A stretch of DNA of 64,000 nt, from positions 105,328 through 169,327 of the forward strand of contig NZ_LSZQ01000052.1 of the NCBI RefSeq assembly GCF_001580015.1. Direction: 5' to 3'. Below the pieces are notes generated by a model. The model was not told the origin of the DNA and did no database searches. It saw only the letters and a program-made list of their open reading frames with translations. Position numbers and translations under genes: made by a program. Below, piece by piece: positions 1-9,739 of the stretch; position 1 is the stretch's first letter; every line of letters begins with the position of its first letter. Origin of the DNA: Cephaloticoccus primus (lineage in GTDB: Bacteria; Verrucomicrobiota; Verrucomicrobiia; Opitutales; Opitutaceae).

Positions 1-2552
1 CAGGGCAGAGCGGCGGGAGTGACAGCGGTGTCCGCAGGCGCAGGCTCGGGCTTGGCAGCAGCGGGCTCGAAAGGGCCTTCCGCCGCTGGAGGGGCCGGCG
101 GCTCAGTTGTCGGCTGAGTGGCTGCATCCTCGGGCTTCGCTACTTCGGAAAGCTCGGTGGGCGGCGGCTCCGCGTTCGCGGGTGCGGCTGGCGCGGGCTC
201 CATTTTGGGAGCGTCTGATTTTTGCGGCGCGGGAGTGGGTTTGGGCGCGTCGGGGAAGTTTTCGGGATCGTGTTCCTCGCCAGTTTCGGCGGCGCGTTTG
301 CGCGACTCGGGCATGGGCGGCGCGGCAAAGAGCCGACCGTCGATAAACTCTGTGACGTAGCCTTCGGTGACGAGCCAGCGCAGATCGAGCTGGAGGCGGT
401 GCAGGGCCTCGCGCTCGGCAACCGTATCGGCGGATGCGACGGCTGAGTTTTCGGCCACGGCTTCAGCCGACTTTTCGGGCGCAGGCGCGGCAACTGCCGC
501 CACAGCTTCTGACGCGGGCGCGGACTCACTCGGGCTTTCGTTTTGCGCACCAGCACCCGCAGGCGATAGCGGCGCCTTATCAGCAGCGGCGGAAGCTGGC
601 TCGGCAGCAGGAGCCGGCGCAGGCTTGAGCCCGAGGAAGCGCTCGGGCAGCTCGCTGACGAGCACCATCGGGTTTTTCTCAATGAAGTCGATGAGTGCGG
701 CGATCGAGTCGGCAAAGGTCTGCCCGGGCGTGCGGAATTTGCGCTTCACCGCACACACGTAGGCGATGCCTTTAGTGCCTTTTTTGAAGATCGTGAAGTG
801 CTCGCGGCGCAGCCGTCCGCGCAGGCCGTTGGCGGTGTCGAGCGGGAAGCGGCGTTGCCGCTCCAGGGCGCCTTCGATGGCGCGGCGGATTTCGCCTTCG
901 GGCAGCTTGTCGAGCAGGTTGCCATGAAAGCGCGCGGTGTCGCTGGTGCGATAAACCTGCCCGCGCGCATGGGTGAGCAGGTACAGGCGCGCCTCTTCGA
1001 GGCTGTCGAAAGTCACCGCGGGCGTTTCCTCCGGCGCGGCGGCATTCGCGGCGGGCGCTGCGGGAGATTCGGGGGATTCGGAGGAAGCCGTTTCAGATGC
1101 TGGCGTTTCGCCGCTCGCGGACGGCTCGCTCGCTTGTCCGGTGGCCGAAGCTTCGGCAGGCGCGGTCTCACCCGTTTCCGAAGCGGCGGGTGCAGCCTCA
1201 CTCGCTTTCGCCGACTCGGGATTTTCGGCGTGAACCGTTTCGCTCGGCGGCACGGGTAAGCCCTCGGTTTGGGCAGCAGGCGTTTCCTGCGCGGCAGCGG
1301 CCTGCGCATCGGCATCAGTCGCGGCACTTGCCTGCGCGGCGGACGTCGGCTCGTTGCCAGTCACGCTTTCGGTGGGCGCAGTAGAGGCGGCGGCCTGGGC
1401 TTTGGTTTCCCCAGTTTTTTTCGTGTCCGCGCTGCACCAGGTGTAGCGCGTGATCGTCTTCATTTTCTCCAGCCACTGGGCAATGGCCTCAGGATCGCGC
1501 AGGGTCTCGATCTTGGCGCGGAAGGCGTCGAAGGAGAGGTGCTTGATCCGCGTGTCGAAGTGCTGCTGGACGATCTGGTTGTAGCGGTGGTAGTTGGGCG
1601 GGCCGAGGAGCTCGCCGGTCACGCCGCAGCGGTTGATGACCTGGAAGTTGCCCTTGGGCGGGTCGATCTGGACCTGCTCGGTGTGGAAAAACTGCCCGAT
1701 GTGCTGGGCCACCACGTAGTTGATGACGGCGTCCTCGCTGTCGAAGGGCACGCCGTCGGGCCGCGCGATGTAGATCGGTTGGCGCGGCGCGGCGTCGGCA
1801 GGAGGGGCGGCAGGCTTGCGCGTGAGGTGGACGATGAAGCGGTCGTTTTTGGCGACGACGGTGCGCGCAATCTCAAACAGTTCGAGCGTGCGGTAGGAGC
1901 TGCGGATCGTCTTTGCCAGCGAGGCGAAGCTCTTGTCTTCGGGGTAAAAGCTGACCGCGAAGTGCGGGCTGTCGTAGGGCGGCTCGTAGTGCGGACGCTC
2001 GCGGTTGTAGTTCGCGAAACGACCGCCACCGCCTCGAGGCCCCGCGCCACCGCCGCTGCCTTGTGCGCGGCGATCTGCACCACCGCGCGGGCTGAAGCTG
2101 CCCTGCGCACGTCCATCGCGGCTTGCGCCGTCCTGTGCGCGTCCATCGGTGGCGGCTCGGCGGCTCACGCCGTCCTGCGCACGCCACCCGCCCTGCCGCT
2201 GGTCTTGCGGGGCGGCACCTTCGCGGCGCGAATCGCCAGTGCCAGCAGCAGCGCTGGCTGGCGCGTCAGCAGGCCCGGGTTTGCGAAAGCCGCGGCGGTC
2301 GCGCGAGGCCGGGCCGCCGCCTGGGCGATCACCGCGCCCTCCCTCACCGCCGCCACCGCCCGCACGCCAATCCCGGCGCGCGCCACCCGCCCCAAAATCG
2401 CGCCGCCCGGCGTGCTCGCCGCGCGGGCCGCCTTCGCGTTTCTCGGCCGGCTTGGACTCCCACTTCGTGCCAAAGCTGAAGCCCTGGAGCTGCGAGAGGT
2501 CGAGTGTGTTGAGGTCGGCGGGCTTGGCCTGCTTGTCTTGGGTGTCGTCCAT
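1..2552 (-). CDS. Large Ala/Pro-rich protein of unknown function, C-terminus beyond left edge
   Basis: I do not recognise a family. The frame is open from an ATG at 2552 through the left edge (about 850 residues visible). It competes with several other open frames, but this one alone gives a protein with alternating compact and low-complexity parts. Residues 1-40 are ordinary; about 40-170 are Gly/Arg/Asp/Gln-rich; about 180-395 form a compact block (FYPEDKSFASLAKTIRSSYR, then a run ending in a Trp-rich helix). About 520-640 form a second block (motif RFHGNLLDKLPEGEIRRAI), and about 712-745 a short third block (LVTEGYVTEFIDGRLFA). These are joined by Ala/Pro/Glu/Thr linkers. No signal peptide or membrane segment is seen, so it is probably cytoplasmic. 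It lies 144 bp downstream of gpmI on the same strand. An in-frame stop lies about 110 bp upstream and no other ATG lies between, which fixes the start. Confidence 0.7.
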   Translation of the reverse strand, partial: MDDTQDKQAKPADLNTLDLSQLQGFSFGTKWESKPAEKREGGPRGEHAGRRDFGAGGARRDWRAGGGGGEGGRGDRPGGGPASRDRRGFRKPGPADAPASAAAGTGDSRREGAAPQDQRQGGWRAQDGVSRRAATDGRAQDGASRDGRAQGSFSPRGGADRRAQGSGGGAGPRGGGGRFANYNRERPHYEPPYDSPHFAVSFYPEDKSFASLAKTIRSSYRTLELFEIARTVVAKNDRFIVHLTRKPAAPPADAAPRQPIYIARPDGVPFDSEDAVINYVVAQHIGQFFHTEQVQIDPPKGNFQVINRCGVTGELLGPPNYHRYNQIVQQHFDTRIKHLSFDAFRAKIETLRDPEAIAQWLEKMKTITRYTWCSADTKKTGETKAQAAASTAPTESVTGNEPTSAAQASAATDADAQAAAAQETPAAQTEGLPVPPSETVHAENPESAKASEAAPAASETGETAPAEASATGQASEPSASGETPASETASSESPESPAAPAANAAAPEETPAVTFDSLEEARLYLLTHARGQVYRTSDTARFHGNLLDKLPEGEIRRAIEGALERQRRFPLDTANGLRGRLRREHFTIFKKGTKGIAYVCAVKRKFRTPGQTFADSIAALIDFIEKNPMVLVSELPERFLGLKPAPAPAAEPASAAADKAPLSPAGAGAQNESPSESAPASEAVAAVAAPAPEKSAEAVAENSAVASADTVAEREALHRLQLDLRWLVTEGYVTEFIDGRLFAAPPMPESRKRAAETGEEHDPENFPDAPKPTPAPQKSDAPKMEPAPAAPANAEPPPTELSEVAKPEDAATQPTTEPPAPPAAEGPFEPAAAKPEPAPADTAVTPAALP

Positions 2553-2696
2553 ATTGAGGCGGGCGAGCGCTGCGGGCTCGCGTCGGTGGTGGGGCTGGTC
2601 GCGTTGTAGGTACGATTCTCTTTCCGGGGAAATTTCGGGAGCGGCTGGGGAGGGGCGGGAGGGCGCTCAATCAATGCAAGCCGCGCAGCGTGCTGT

Positions 2697-4295
2697 TCAC
2701 GCCGCGCCGCCTGCAATAAGATTTTGGCCGGTCATCTCGGGAGGCTGCGGCAGCTCCATGAGGGCGAGGAGCGTGGGCGCGATGTCGGCGAGGCGCCCGC
2801 CTTCGCGCAGCCGCGTCTTCGGCGTGAGGCGCGAGTCCACGACGAAGGCTTCGACGAGGTTTAGCGTGTGCGCGGTGTGCGGCATTTTGCGCGGGCCATC
2901 CCACATCTGCTCACAGTTGCCGTGGTCGGCGGTGACGATTGCGCGGCCGCCGACTGTTTCCAGCGCGGCGAGCAGCTCGCCCACGCCCGCATCGGTCGCC
3001 TCCACGGCGCGCTTGGCCGCCTCCAGCGAGCCGGTGTGCCCGACCATGTCGGGGTTCGCGTAGTTGACGACGATCAGCGCGTACTTGCCGGAGAGGATCG
3101 CCTCCTTGCTCGCGCGCGTGACCTCGGCCGCGCTCATCTCGGGCTGGAGGTCGTAGGTGGCGACCTTGGGGCTGGCGGGGCAGTAGCGGTCTTCGCCCGG
3201 GAAGGGCTCGGTGCGGTAGTTGTTAAAGAAGAAGGTGACGTGCGGATTTTTCTCGGTCTCTGCGCAGCGAAACTGGGCGAGGCCCGCGCGAGAGACGACT
3301 TCGCCGAGGATGTTTTTGAGCGGCGGCGGCTTTCCCGAGACGACGTGCACGGGCAGGCCCGCTTCGTACTCGGTCATCGTCGCGTAGTAGAGGTCGAGCT
3401 TGGGCCCGCGTGCGAAGCCGTCGAAATCGTCGAGCACGAAGGCCTTGGTGATCTCGCGCGGGCGGTCGCCGCGGTAGTTGTAAAAGAGCACCGCGTCGCC
3501 ATCCGAAAAATGCGGGAGCGGCTGACCGTCGGCACCGAGCAGCCGCGTCGGCGGCAGAAACTCGTCGCCCGCCTGAGTCGGCGCGGGCGGGTTGTCGTAG
3601 TGGCGGCGGAGCGCCTCGGCAGCGCTGCGCGCGGTGGCCTCGGTCGCGCGACCGCTGAGCAGATCGTAGGCGCGCTGCACGCGCTCCCAGCGGTTGTCGC
3701 GATCCATCGCCCAAAAACGCCCGCAAATCGTCGCGATGCGCCCCACGCCGATCTCGCGCAGCCGCGCCTCGATCTGCTCGACGAAGCCCAACCCGCTGTC
3801 CGGCGGCGTATCGCGCCCATCGGTGAAGCCGTGGATCAACACACGGTCGGCCGGGATGCCGTCCGCCCGCGCTTGCTCCAGAATGCCGTAAAGGTGCTCC
3901 AACATCCCGTGCACCCCGCCGTCGGAGAAAATCCCCATCAAGTGCAGCCGCGCCGTGGGCTCGCGGCGCAGCCGGTCGAGGATCGCCAGCCAGACAGGGT
4001 TTTGCGCGAGCTGTTTCTCGCTGAACAGTTTGTTGAGCCGCACCAGCTCCTGGTCGACGATGCGGCCCGCGCCGATGTTTTCGTGGCCCACCTCGCTGTT
4101 GCCCATCTGCCCCTCGGGCAGCCCCACATCCAGCCCGCTGGCCGACACCTGCGTCACCGGATAACGCAGCCGCAGTGCGTCTTCGCAAGGCGTCGCCGCC
4201 AGAAACGCAGCATTGTTCGGGTTTTGATCGGCGTGGGGATTTTTCCCCCAGCCATCGCGGATGATGAGGAGCACGGGCTTACGGTTCGTATTCAT
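2697..4295 (-). CDS. gpmI: 2,3-bisphosphoglycerate-independent phosphoglycerate mutase
   Basis: Glycolytic enzyme of 532 residues, the usual length for the cofactor-independent, metal-dependent mutase that interconverts 3- and 2-phosphoglycerate in the cytoplasm. The alkaline-phosphatase-like metal site is complete. It opens with IIRDGWG (Asp14), has the phosphorylated serine in MGNSEVGHENIG (Ser67), and ends with NYANPDMVGHTG and TADHGNCEQ supplying the C-terminal Asp/His ligands. The inserted transferase domain carries HGFTDGRDTPP. The ATG at 4295 gives the typical N-terminus MNTNRKPVLL; the frame runs further upstream but that part has no family similarity. It is transcribed divergently from the restriction-modification gene, with about 230 bp between the two starts. 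The window also holds a second glycolytic gene (pfp, right end). Confidence 0.97.
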   Translation of the reverse strand: MNTNRKPVLLIIRDGWGKNPHADQNPNNAAFLAATPCEDALRLRYPVTQVSASGLDVGLPEGQMGNSEVGHENIGAGRIVDQELVRLNKLFSEKQLAQNPVWLAILDRLRREPTARLHLMGIFSDGGVHGMLEHLYGILEQARADGIPADRVLIHGFTDGRDTPPDSGLGFVEQIEARLREIGVGRIATICGRFWAMDRDNRWERVQRAYDLLSGRATEATARSAAEALRRHYDNPPAPTQAGDEFLPPTRLLGADGQPLPHFSDGDAVLFYNYRGDRPREITKAFVLDDFDGFARGPKLDLYYATMTEYEAGLPVHVVSGKPPPLKNILGEVVSRAGLAQFRCAETEKNPHVTFFFNNYRTEPFPGEDRYCPASPKVATYDLQPEMSAAEVTRASKEAILSGKYALIVVNYANPDMVGHTGSLEAAKRAVEATDAGVGELLAALETVGGRAIVTADHGNCEQMWDGPRKMPHTAHTLNLVEAFVVDSRLTPKTRLREGGRLADIAPTLLALMELPQPPEMTGQNLIAGGAA

Positions 4296-4527
4296 AAAGT
4301 GAGATAGCACGCACAGTGCGCCGCTGCGCCCCCGCCCCGCAAGAGTCTTCGATTGGCCCGGTAGCAAAGAAAGGTGCGAGTGCTCCAGCGAGCGTCGCAT
4401 CTGAATTCTCAACGCGTGGATCAGAAAGCATTGGCGTTTTTCCGATGAAGAACAGGGATTGGCACTCACACGCTGTCGTCACACTCGCCTCCCCATCCAC
4501 TCACCCAATCGCCCCCAACCCAACCCG

Positions 4528-7500
4528 ATGTCCACTTCTCAACCTGCGGCCGCGCCCCAGCCCACCGCCACGGCTCTACAAAAGCTTCTGGAAAGCATTC
4601 GCCAAACAGCCCGTCACGAATCGGAGAAAGGGCGCCTTTTTGAGCGACTGGTCACCGACTACCTCAGCCACGAGCCCGGTTTTCGCGCTCTTTACGCCCA
4701 GGTACAACCCTATGCGGCTTGGGCGAAAGAACAGAGCCAGTGGGAGCTCAACCCCAATGACACCGGCATCGACCTCGTCGCTACGACTCATGCAGGCGAG
4801 CATCACGCCGTTCAGTGCAAGTGTTACGCCGCCGACCGCGTTATCAGTAAACCTGACATAGATAGCTTTATGTCCGCCAGTGGGCATCGCGCCTTCAGTG
4901 CCCGCCTGCTCATCGATACCACCTGCAAACCCCTCGGCAGCAATGCCGAGCAGATGCTCCAGCAGCAGCAGATCCCCGCGACGCGCATCAACTTGGAGGC
5001 ACTCGAAACCAGTGCGATTGATTGGGCACGCTACGCACTCCCTCAGGCTCCTGCCACTCCGGCGGCTGTCTTCCTGAAACCCAAAAACCAGTCCCGCCCG
5101 CACCAGCAAGCCGCCATTGCCGACGTCCTCCACGGCCTGCGACAGCATCCCCGCGGCAAGCTCATTATGGCCTGCGGCAGCGGCAAGACCTTTACTGCGC
5201 TGCGGATCGCGGAGGCGACAGCCTCCCCCGAAGGCCACATCCTCTTCCTCGTCCCCAGCCTGGCCCTTCTTTCGCAAACACTCACCGAGTGGACCCAGCA
5301 AAGCACCCTGCCGATCACCGCCTTCGCCGTGTGCTCGGATACCGAAGTCGGCTCTGGCACCAAGCCCGCGCACACAAGCGATACCGAGCAGGGCGACCAC
5401 TTCCGGCTTTCCCTTCACGAGCTCGCCTACCCCGCCACCACGCGGGCCTCCGCTCTCGCCATGCAACACGCCGCGCGACGACGCCCGGCCTCCATGACGG
5501 TCATATTTTCCACCTACCACAGCCTCGGTGTCATTGAGCGTGCCCAAAAAGAGCACGGCCTTCCCCCCTTTGACCTGGTCATTTGCGACGAGGCTCACCG
5601 CACCACCGGCCAGACTTGGGAGGGAGACGAGGAAAGCCATTTCGTGCGCATCCACGACAACACCGCGATCCGTGCCACCAAGCGGCTCTACATGACCGCC
5701 ACTCCGCGCATCTACGATGCCGAGTCACAGCAGCAGACCCAAAAGGCCAAAGATCTGACACTCTACTCCATGGACGATGAGGCCATCTACGGCCCCACCT
5801 TCCACGCCCTGACCTTTTCCGCTGCGGTGGAGCAAAAACTGCTGGTTCCCTACAAGGTCATCGTCCTGACCATAGAGGAAAAAGAAATCAACGAGCGTGT
5901 ACAAAAACTCCTCACCGACGAGAACAACAGCCTGCGCATGGACGATGCCGCCAAAATCATCGGCTGCTTCAAGGCACTCGCCAAAGAAGGCTTGGCAGAC
6001 CTCTCCGACGACCCCGCGCCCATGCGCCGCGCTGTGGCCTTCTGCCAAATCATTGATCGCGAGCGCGGCGCCAACACCGGCAAAGGCGGCGGGAGGAGCA
6101 ATAAAACCGCCGCGCGGCAAATCGCCCAGATGTTTGGCGCCGTAGTTGAGGAATACCAAAACACCGCCAGCCCCGAAGAAAAAGCCACGCAGCGCAGCAT
6201 GCGGCTACGCTGCGAAGCCGACTACGTACACGGCGGCATGGGCGCCGCCGAGAAAACGCAGAAAATCAACTGGCTAAAAGACGACAGCGCAGACGACACC
6301 TGCCGTATCCTCACCAACGTGCGCTGCCTGTCCGAAGGCGTAGACGTCCCCGCACTGGACGCCGTCCTGTTCCTCACCCCGCGAAATTCGCAGGTCGAAG
6401 TCGTCCAATCCGTCGGGCGCGTCATGCGCAAGGCACCGGATAAAAAGCGCGGCTATATCATCCTCCCCGTAGTCATCCCCTCCGGGATAGAGCCGCACAG
6501 GGCACTCAATGACAACAAAACCTACAAAGTCGTCTGGCAGGTCCTGCAGGCCCTGCGCTCGCACGACGACGAGTTCGACCGCTTCATCAACCGCATAGAG
6601 CTCCTCGGCAGCGACCCGCAGCGCATCGAGATCGTCGCCGTCACTGGCCTTGCCGCCCGCAAGCCGAGACAAAGTGGCGGAGATAAGCCCATTATAGACA
6701 CCAGGACTGACACCGGCATCGGCACCGCACCGCCACAGCCCCCTCCCGACGAGCAAACGCAAATCCGCTTCCCTACCGGCGAGCTGGAACGCGCCATCCT
6801 CGCCAAGGTCGTGCAAAAAGTCGGCAACCGCGACCACTGGGAACAGTGGGCCCAGGACATTGGCCGGATCGCCCAGCTACAGATCGCCCAGATCAAAACA
6901 ATCATAAGCGACCCCCGACGAGTCGAAGCCATCGCCGCCTTTGAGCAGTTCAAGGCACAGCTCCACAAACACATCAACACCAGTATCGGCCAAGACGAGA
7001 TCGTCGAAATGCTGGCCCAGCACCTCATCACCAAGCCGGTGTTCGATGCGCTTTTCGGCGGCGACCATTTTAGCCGAAACAACCCCATCAGCCTGGCCCT
7101 GCAAACTGTCACCGATATTCTGCTGGCCGACTCTTCGCTAGACCGCGAACGCCAGGCTCTGGACAGCTTTTATGAAGACGTGCGCAAACGCAGCAGCGGC
7201 ATTGACGACCCCACCGCGCGCCAAACCCTGATCATTACGCTTTACGACCAATTCTTCGCCAAGGCCTTCCCAAAGGTCGTTAGTAAACACGGCATCGTAT
7301 ACACCCCGATTGAAGTCGTAGACTTTATCCTGCACAGCGTCACGCACCTTTTACATACCCACTTTGGCAAGACACTGGAAAGTGAAGACGTACAACTGCT
7401 CGACCCCTTCACCGGCACCGGCACCTTTATGGCACGGCTGCTCGCCAGCGGTCTGATTGCCCCGGAACACCTGCCGCGCGTTTATCAGCAGCAACTCCAC

Positions 7501-9669
7501 GCCACCGAAATTCTGCTGCTACCGTACTACATTGCTGCAGTGAATATCGAGTCCACTTTTGCGCAACACTGCCCCGGCGCACCGTACACACCCTTCCCGG
7601 GGATCTTGCTGGCCGATACTTTCAATATCCCTACCGAAAAAACCGAAACCCTGCTCGAAAACAAAAACGACGCACTGGCCGCCAACAACGCCCGCCGCAA
7701 GCGCCAGATGGAAAGCAAGATTACCGTCATCATCGGCAACCCGCCGTATTCGGTGGGACAGAAAAGTGAGAACGACCAAAATAAAAATGTCGCCTATCCC
7801 GAGCTGGATAACCGCATCAAACAAACATACTCTGCGCGGGGAACAGCCACCTCCAAAAAATCCTTGGTAGACAGTTATATCCGCGCCATCCGCTGGGCAT
7901 CCGACCGCATTGACCCGCAGACCGGCGGCATTATCGGTTTTGTCACCAACGCAGGTTGGCTGGATTCAGCCGCCACCGATGGCATGCGCAAATGCCTGAC
8001 AGAAGAGTTTTCCAGCCTGTATATCTTTCACCTGCGCGGCGATATTCGCAGCGAGATACGCGGAAATGTGAAAGATAAAAAAGAAGGTGGTAATGTCTTT
8101 GGGCAAGGCAGCACAACAGGTGTGGTCATTTCACTATTGGTCAAGACACCCCAGCACCAGACAGGGCAAGCGGGCAAAATCCATTACTGCGACATTGGCG
8201 ACTACCTGAGCCGCGAGCAAAAACTGGAAAAAATCGCTGAATTAAAAAGCATCGCCGGTATTGCCGAGCAAGATTTGTGGCAGGCAATTACCCCGGATGA
8301 AAAGAACGATTGGCTGAATCAGCGCAGTGGCGAGTTTGCAGATTTGCTGCCGATGGGCGATGCCAAAAATAAAAACAAACCAGCTAATACAGGAATATTT
8401 GAAAATTTTTCAAATGGCGTGAAAACCAATCGGGATGCTTGGTGCAACAACCCCAGCCGCGCGGCACTACTGGAAAATGTTCAACGCATGGTGAGTTTTT
8501 ACGAAGAGCAGCGCAGCGCGTTCAATCGCCAATACGCCCAAACGCCAACAAAGGAACGGAAAGAGGCGCTGGCAGGTTTTATTGATACCGACCCGACAAA
8601 AATAAGCTGGACGCGTGAGTTGCTCGCTGATTTTGCACAAAATAAACAACTAACATTCCATCCGCAGGCAGCCATGCCGACGCTATATCGCCCCTTTTCC
8701 AAAGGTTGGCTGTATTACAACCGCATGTTGAATAACTGCGTCTACCAAATGCCTCAAATCTTCCCCTTGCCGGTATCGGGGCCAGCCACAGAAGAAGCCA
8801 GCGGTCAAGATGGCTTGTTTGCCGCGCCGGAAAAACCTACTTTGGCGCAAGCGAACGTAGAAAACCGGCTGATTTGTGTGACCGGTATCGGAGCAAGAAA
8901 TTTTTCGGTTTTGATGTCAGGTTGCATGGTCGATATTCAGTTGATTCTTAACGGCCAATGCTTCCCCGAGTACCTATACAACAGCCAAGGCCAACCAAAA
9001 CACGCCATCACCGATGCTGCGCTTGCTGCCTTTCAAGTCCACTACGGCAAAGATGGCACAACCATCACCAAAACGCAAATTTTTGAATATATCTATGCCA
9101 TCTTGCACAGCCCGCAGTATCGAGAAACCTTTGCCAACAATTTAACCAAAGAGCTGCCCCGCATCCCCTTTGCCGCCAGCTTCGAAGATTTCTGCGCCTT
9201 TGCCGAGGCAGGGCAGCAACTGGCAAATTTGCATATCGGCTATGAGCACGCCCCGCTGGACACCTCCGTGCACATCGACATTCATAAAAAGAACTGCACC
9301 ACGCTGGACGAATTGCAGCCCGAGGACTTTTATGTCGAAAAAATGAAATACGGAAAAACTGAAAAAACGCAGGCCAATAAAACCGGCAAAGATTTTTCGG
9401 TCATCCACTACAACCGCCACATAACTGTCCGCAACATCCCGCTGGATGCGTACCACTATATCGTCAACGGCCGCCCCGCCATCGACTGGATTATCGACCG
9501 CCAGCGCATCCGCACCGACAAAGCCAGCGGCATCGTCTCCGACGCCAACCGCTACGCCACCGAAACCCTAAACAACCCCCGCTACCCCCTCGAACTCCTC
9601 CTCCGCCTCATCACCGTCTCGCTAGAAACCCGGAAAATCGTACGGACACTGCCTACCTTTAGTGCTTAA
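4528..9669 (+). CDS. Type ISP restriction-modification enzyme (nuclease-helicase-methyltransferase-specificity in one chain)
   Basis: Single-chain type I-like (ISP) enzyme of about 1713 residues, comparable in plan to LlaGI and LlaBIII. It methylates adenine in an asymmetric site and, on unmodified DNA, translocates and cuts. Visible order: an Mrr-like nuclease domain at about 40-165 (GID then QCK, the D...QxK catalytic set); a superfamily 2 helicase with Walker A ACGSGKT near 215-222, DEAH near 352-356, TAT motif in RLYMTATPRIY, and motif VI QSVGRVMRK near 627; a gamma-type adenine methyltransferase with LDPFTGTGTF near 957 and GNPPY near 1070; then about 550 residues matching the ISP specificity region. 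All key residues are present, so it looks intact. I chose ATG 4528; a TTG at 4459 is in frame but weaker. G+C drops along the gene, most clearly in the C-terminal half, suggesting acquisition. No separate hsd genes are nearby. Confidence 0.93.
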   Translation: MSTSQPAAAPQPTATALQKLLESIRQTARHESEKGRLFERLVTDYLSHEPGFRALYAQVQPYAAWAKEQSQWELNPNDTGIDLVATTHAGEHHAVQCKCYAADRVISKPDIDSFMSASGHRAFSARLLIDTTCKPLGSNAEQMLQQQQIPATRINLEALETSAIDWARYALPQAPATPAAVFLKPKNQSRPHQQAAIADVLHGLRQHPRGKLIMACGSGKTFTALRIAEATASPEGHILFLVPSLALLSQTLTEWTQQSTLPITAFAVCSDTEVGSGTKPAHTSDTEQGDHFRLSLHELAYPATTRASALAMQHAARRRPASMTVIFSTYHSLGVIERAQKEHGLPPFDLVICDEAHRTTGQTWEGDEESHFVRIHDNTAIRATKRLYMTATPRIYDAESQQQTQKAKDLTLYSMDDEAIYGPTFHALTFSAAVEQKLLVPYKVIVLTIEEKEINERVQKLLTDENNSLRMDDAAKIIGCFKALAKEGLADLSDDPAPMRRAVAFCQIIDRERGANTGKGGGRSNKTAARQIAQMFGAVVEEYQNTASPEEKATQRSMRLRCEADYVHGGMGAAEKTQKINWLKDDSADDTCRILTNVRCLSEGVDVPALDAVLFLTPRNSQVEVVQSVGRVMRKAPDKKRGYIILPVVIPSGIEPHRALNDNKTYKVVWQVLQALRSHDDEFDRFINRIELLGSDPQRIEIVAVTGLAARKPRQSGGDKPIIDTRTDTGIGTAPPQPPPDEQTQIRFPTGELERAILAKVVQKVGNRDHWEQWAQDIGRIAQLQIAQIKTIISDPRRVEAIAAFEQFKAQLHKHINTSIGQDEIVEMLAQHLITKPVFDALFGGDHFSRNNPISLALQTVTDILLADSSLDRERQALDSFYEDVRKRSSGIDDPTARQTLIITLYDQFFAKAFPKVVSKHGIVYTPIEVVDFILHSVTHLLHTHFGKTLESEDVQLLDPFTGTGTFMARLLASGLIAPEHLPRVYQQQLHATEILLLPYYIAAVNIESTFAQHCPGAPYTPFPGILLADTFNIPTEKTETLLENKNDALAANNARRKRQMESKITVIIGNPPYSVGQKSENDQNKNVAYPELDNRIKQTYSARGTATSKKSLVDSYIRAIRWASDRIDPQTGGIIGFVTNAGWLDSAATDGMRKCLTEEFSSLYIFHLRGDIRSEIRGNVKDKKEGGNVFGQGSTTGVVISLLVKTPQHQTGQAGKIHYCDIGDYLSREQKLEKIAELKSIAGIAEQDLWQAITPDEKNDWLNQRSGEFADLLPMGDAKNKNKPANTGIFENFSNGVKTNRDAWCNNPSRAALLENVQRMVSFYEEQRSAFNRQYAQTPTKERKEALAGFIDTDPTKISWTRELLADFAQNKQLTFHPQAAMPTLYRPFSKGWLYYNRMLNNCVYQMPQIFPLPVSGPATEEASGQDGLFAAPEKPTLAQANVENRLICVTGIGARNFSVLMSGCMVDIQLILNGQCFPEYLYNSQGQPKHAITDAALAAFQVHYGKDGTTITKTQIFEYIYAILHSPQYRETFANNLTKELPRIPFAASFEDFCAFAEAGQQLANLHIGYEHAPLDTSVHIDIHKKNCTTLDELQPEDFYVEKMKYGKTEKTQANKTGKDFSVIHYNRHITVRNIPLDAYHYIVNGRPAIDWIIDRQRIRTDKASGIVSDANRYATETLNNPRYPLELLLRLITVSLETRKIVRTLPTFSA

Positions 9670-9739
9670 TCTGAAGCGCAGGTAGAGGGATCAGCTACGA
9701 CACTCCGTAAACTAAGCTTCACTTTAAATAGACAATGAA

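Noticed and set aside
1269..2609. 446-codon plus-strand frame over the left-edge gene
   Set aside because: Ala/Arg-rich without block structure; the minus-strand frame has compact conserved-looking blocks and extends past the edge.
2868..4307. Plus-strand open frame opposite gpmI
   Set aside because: Antisense of a conserved gene with skewed composition and no domain.
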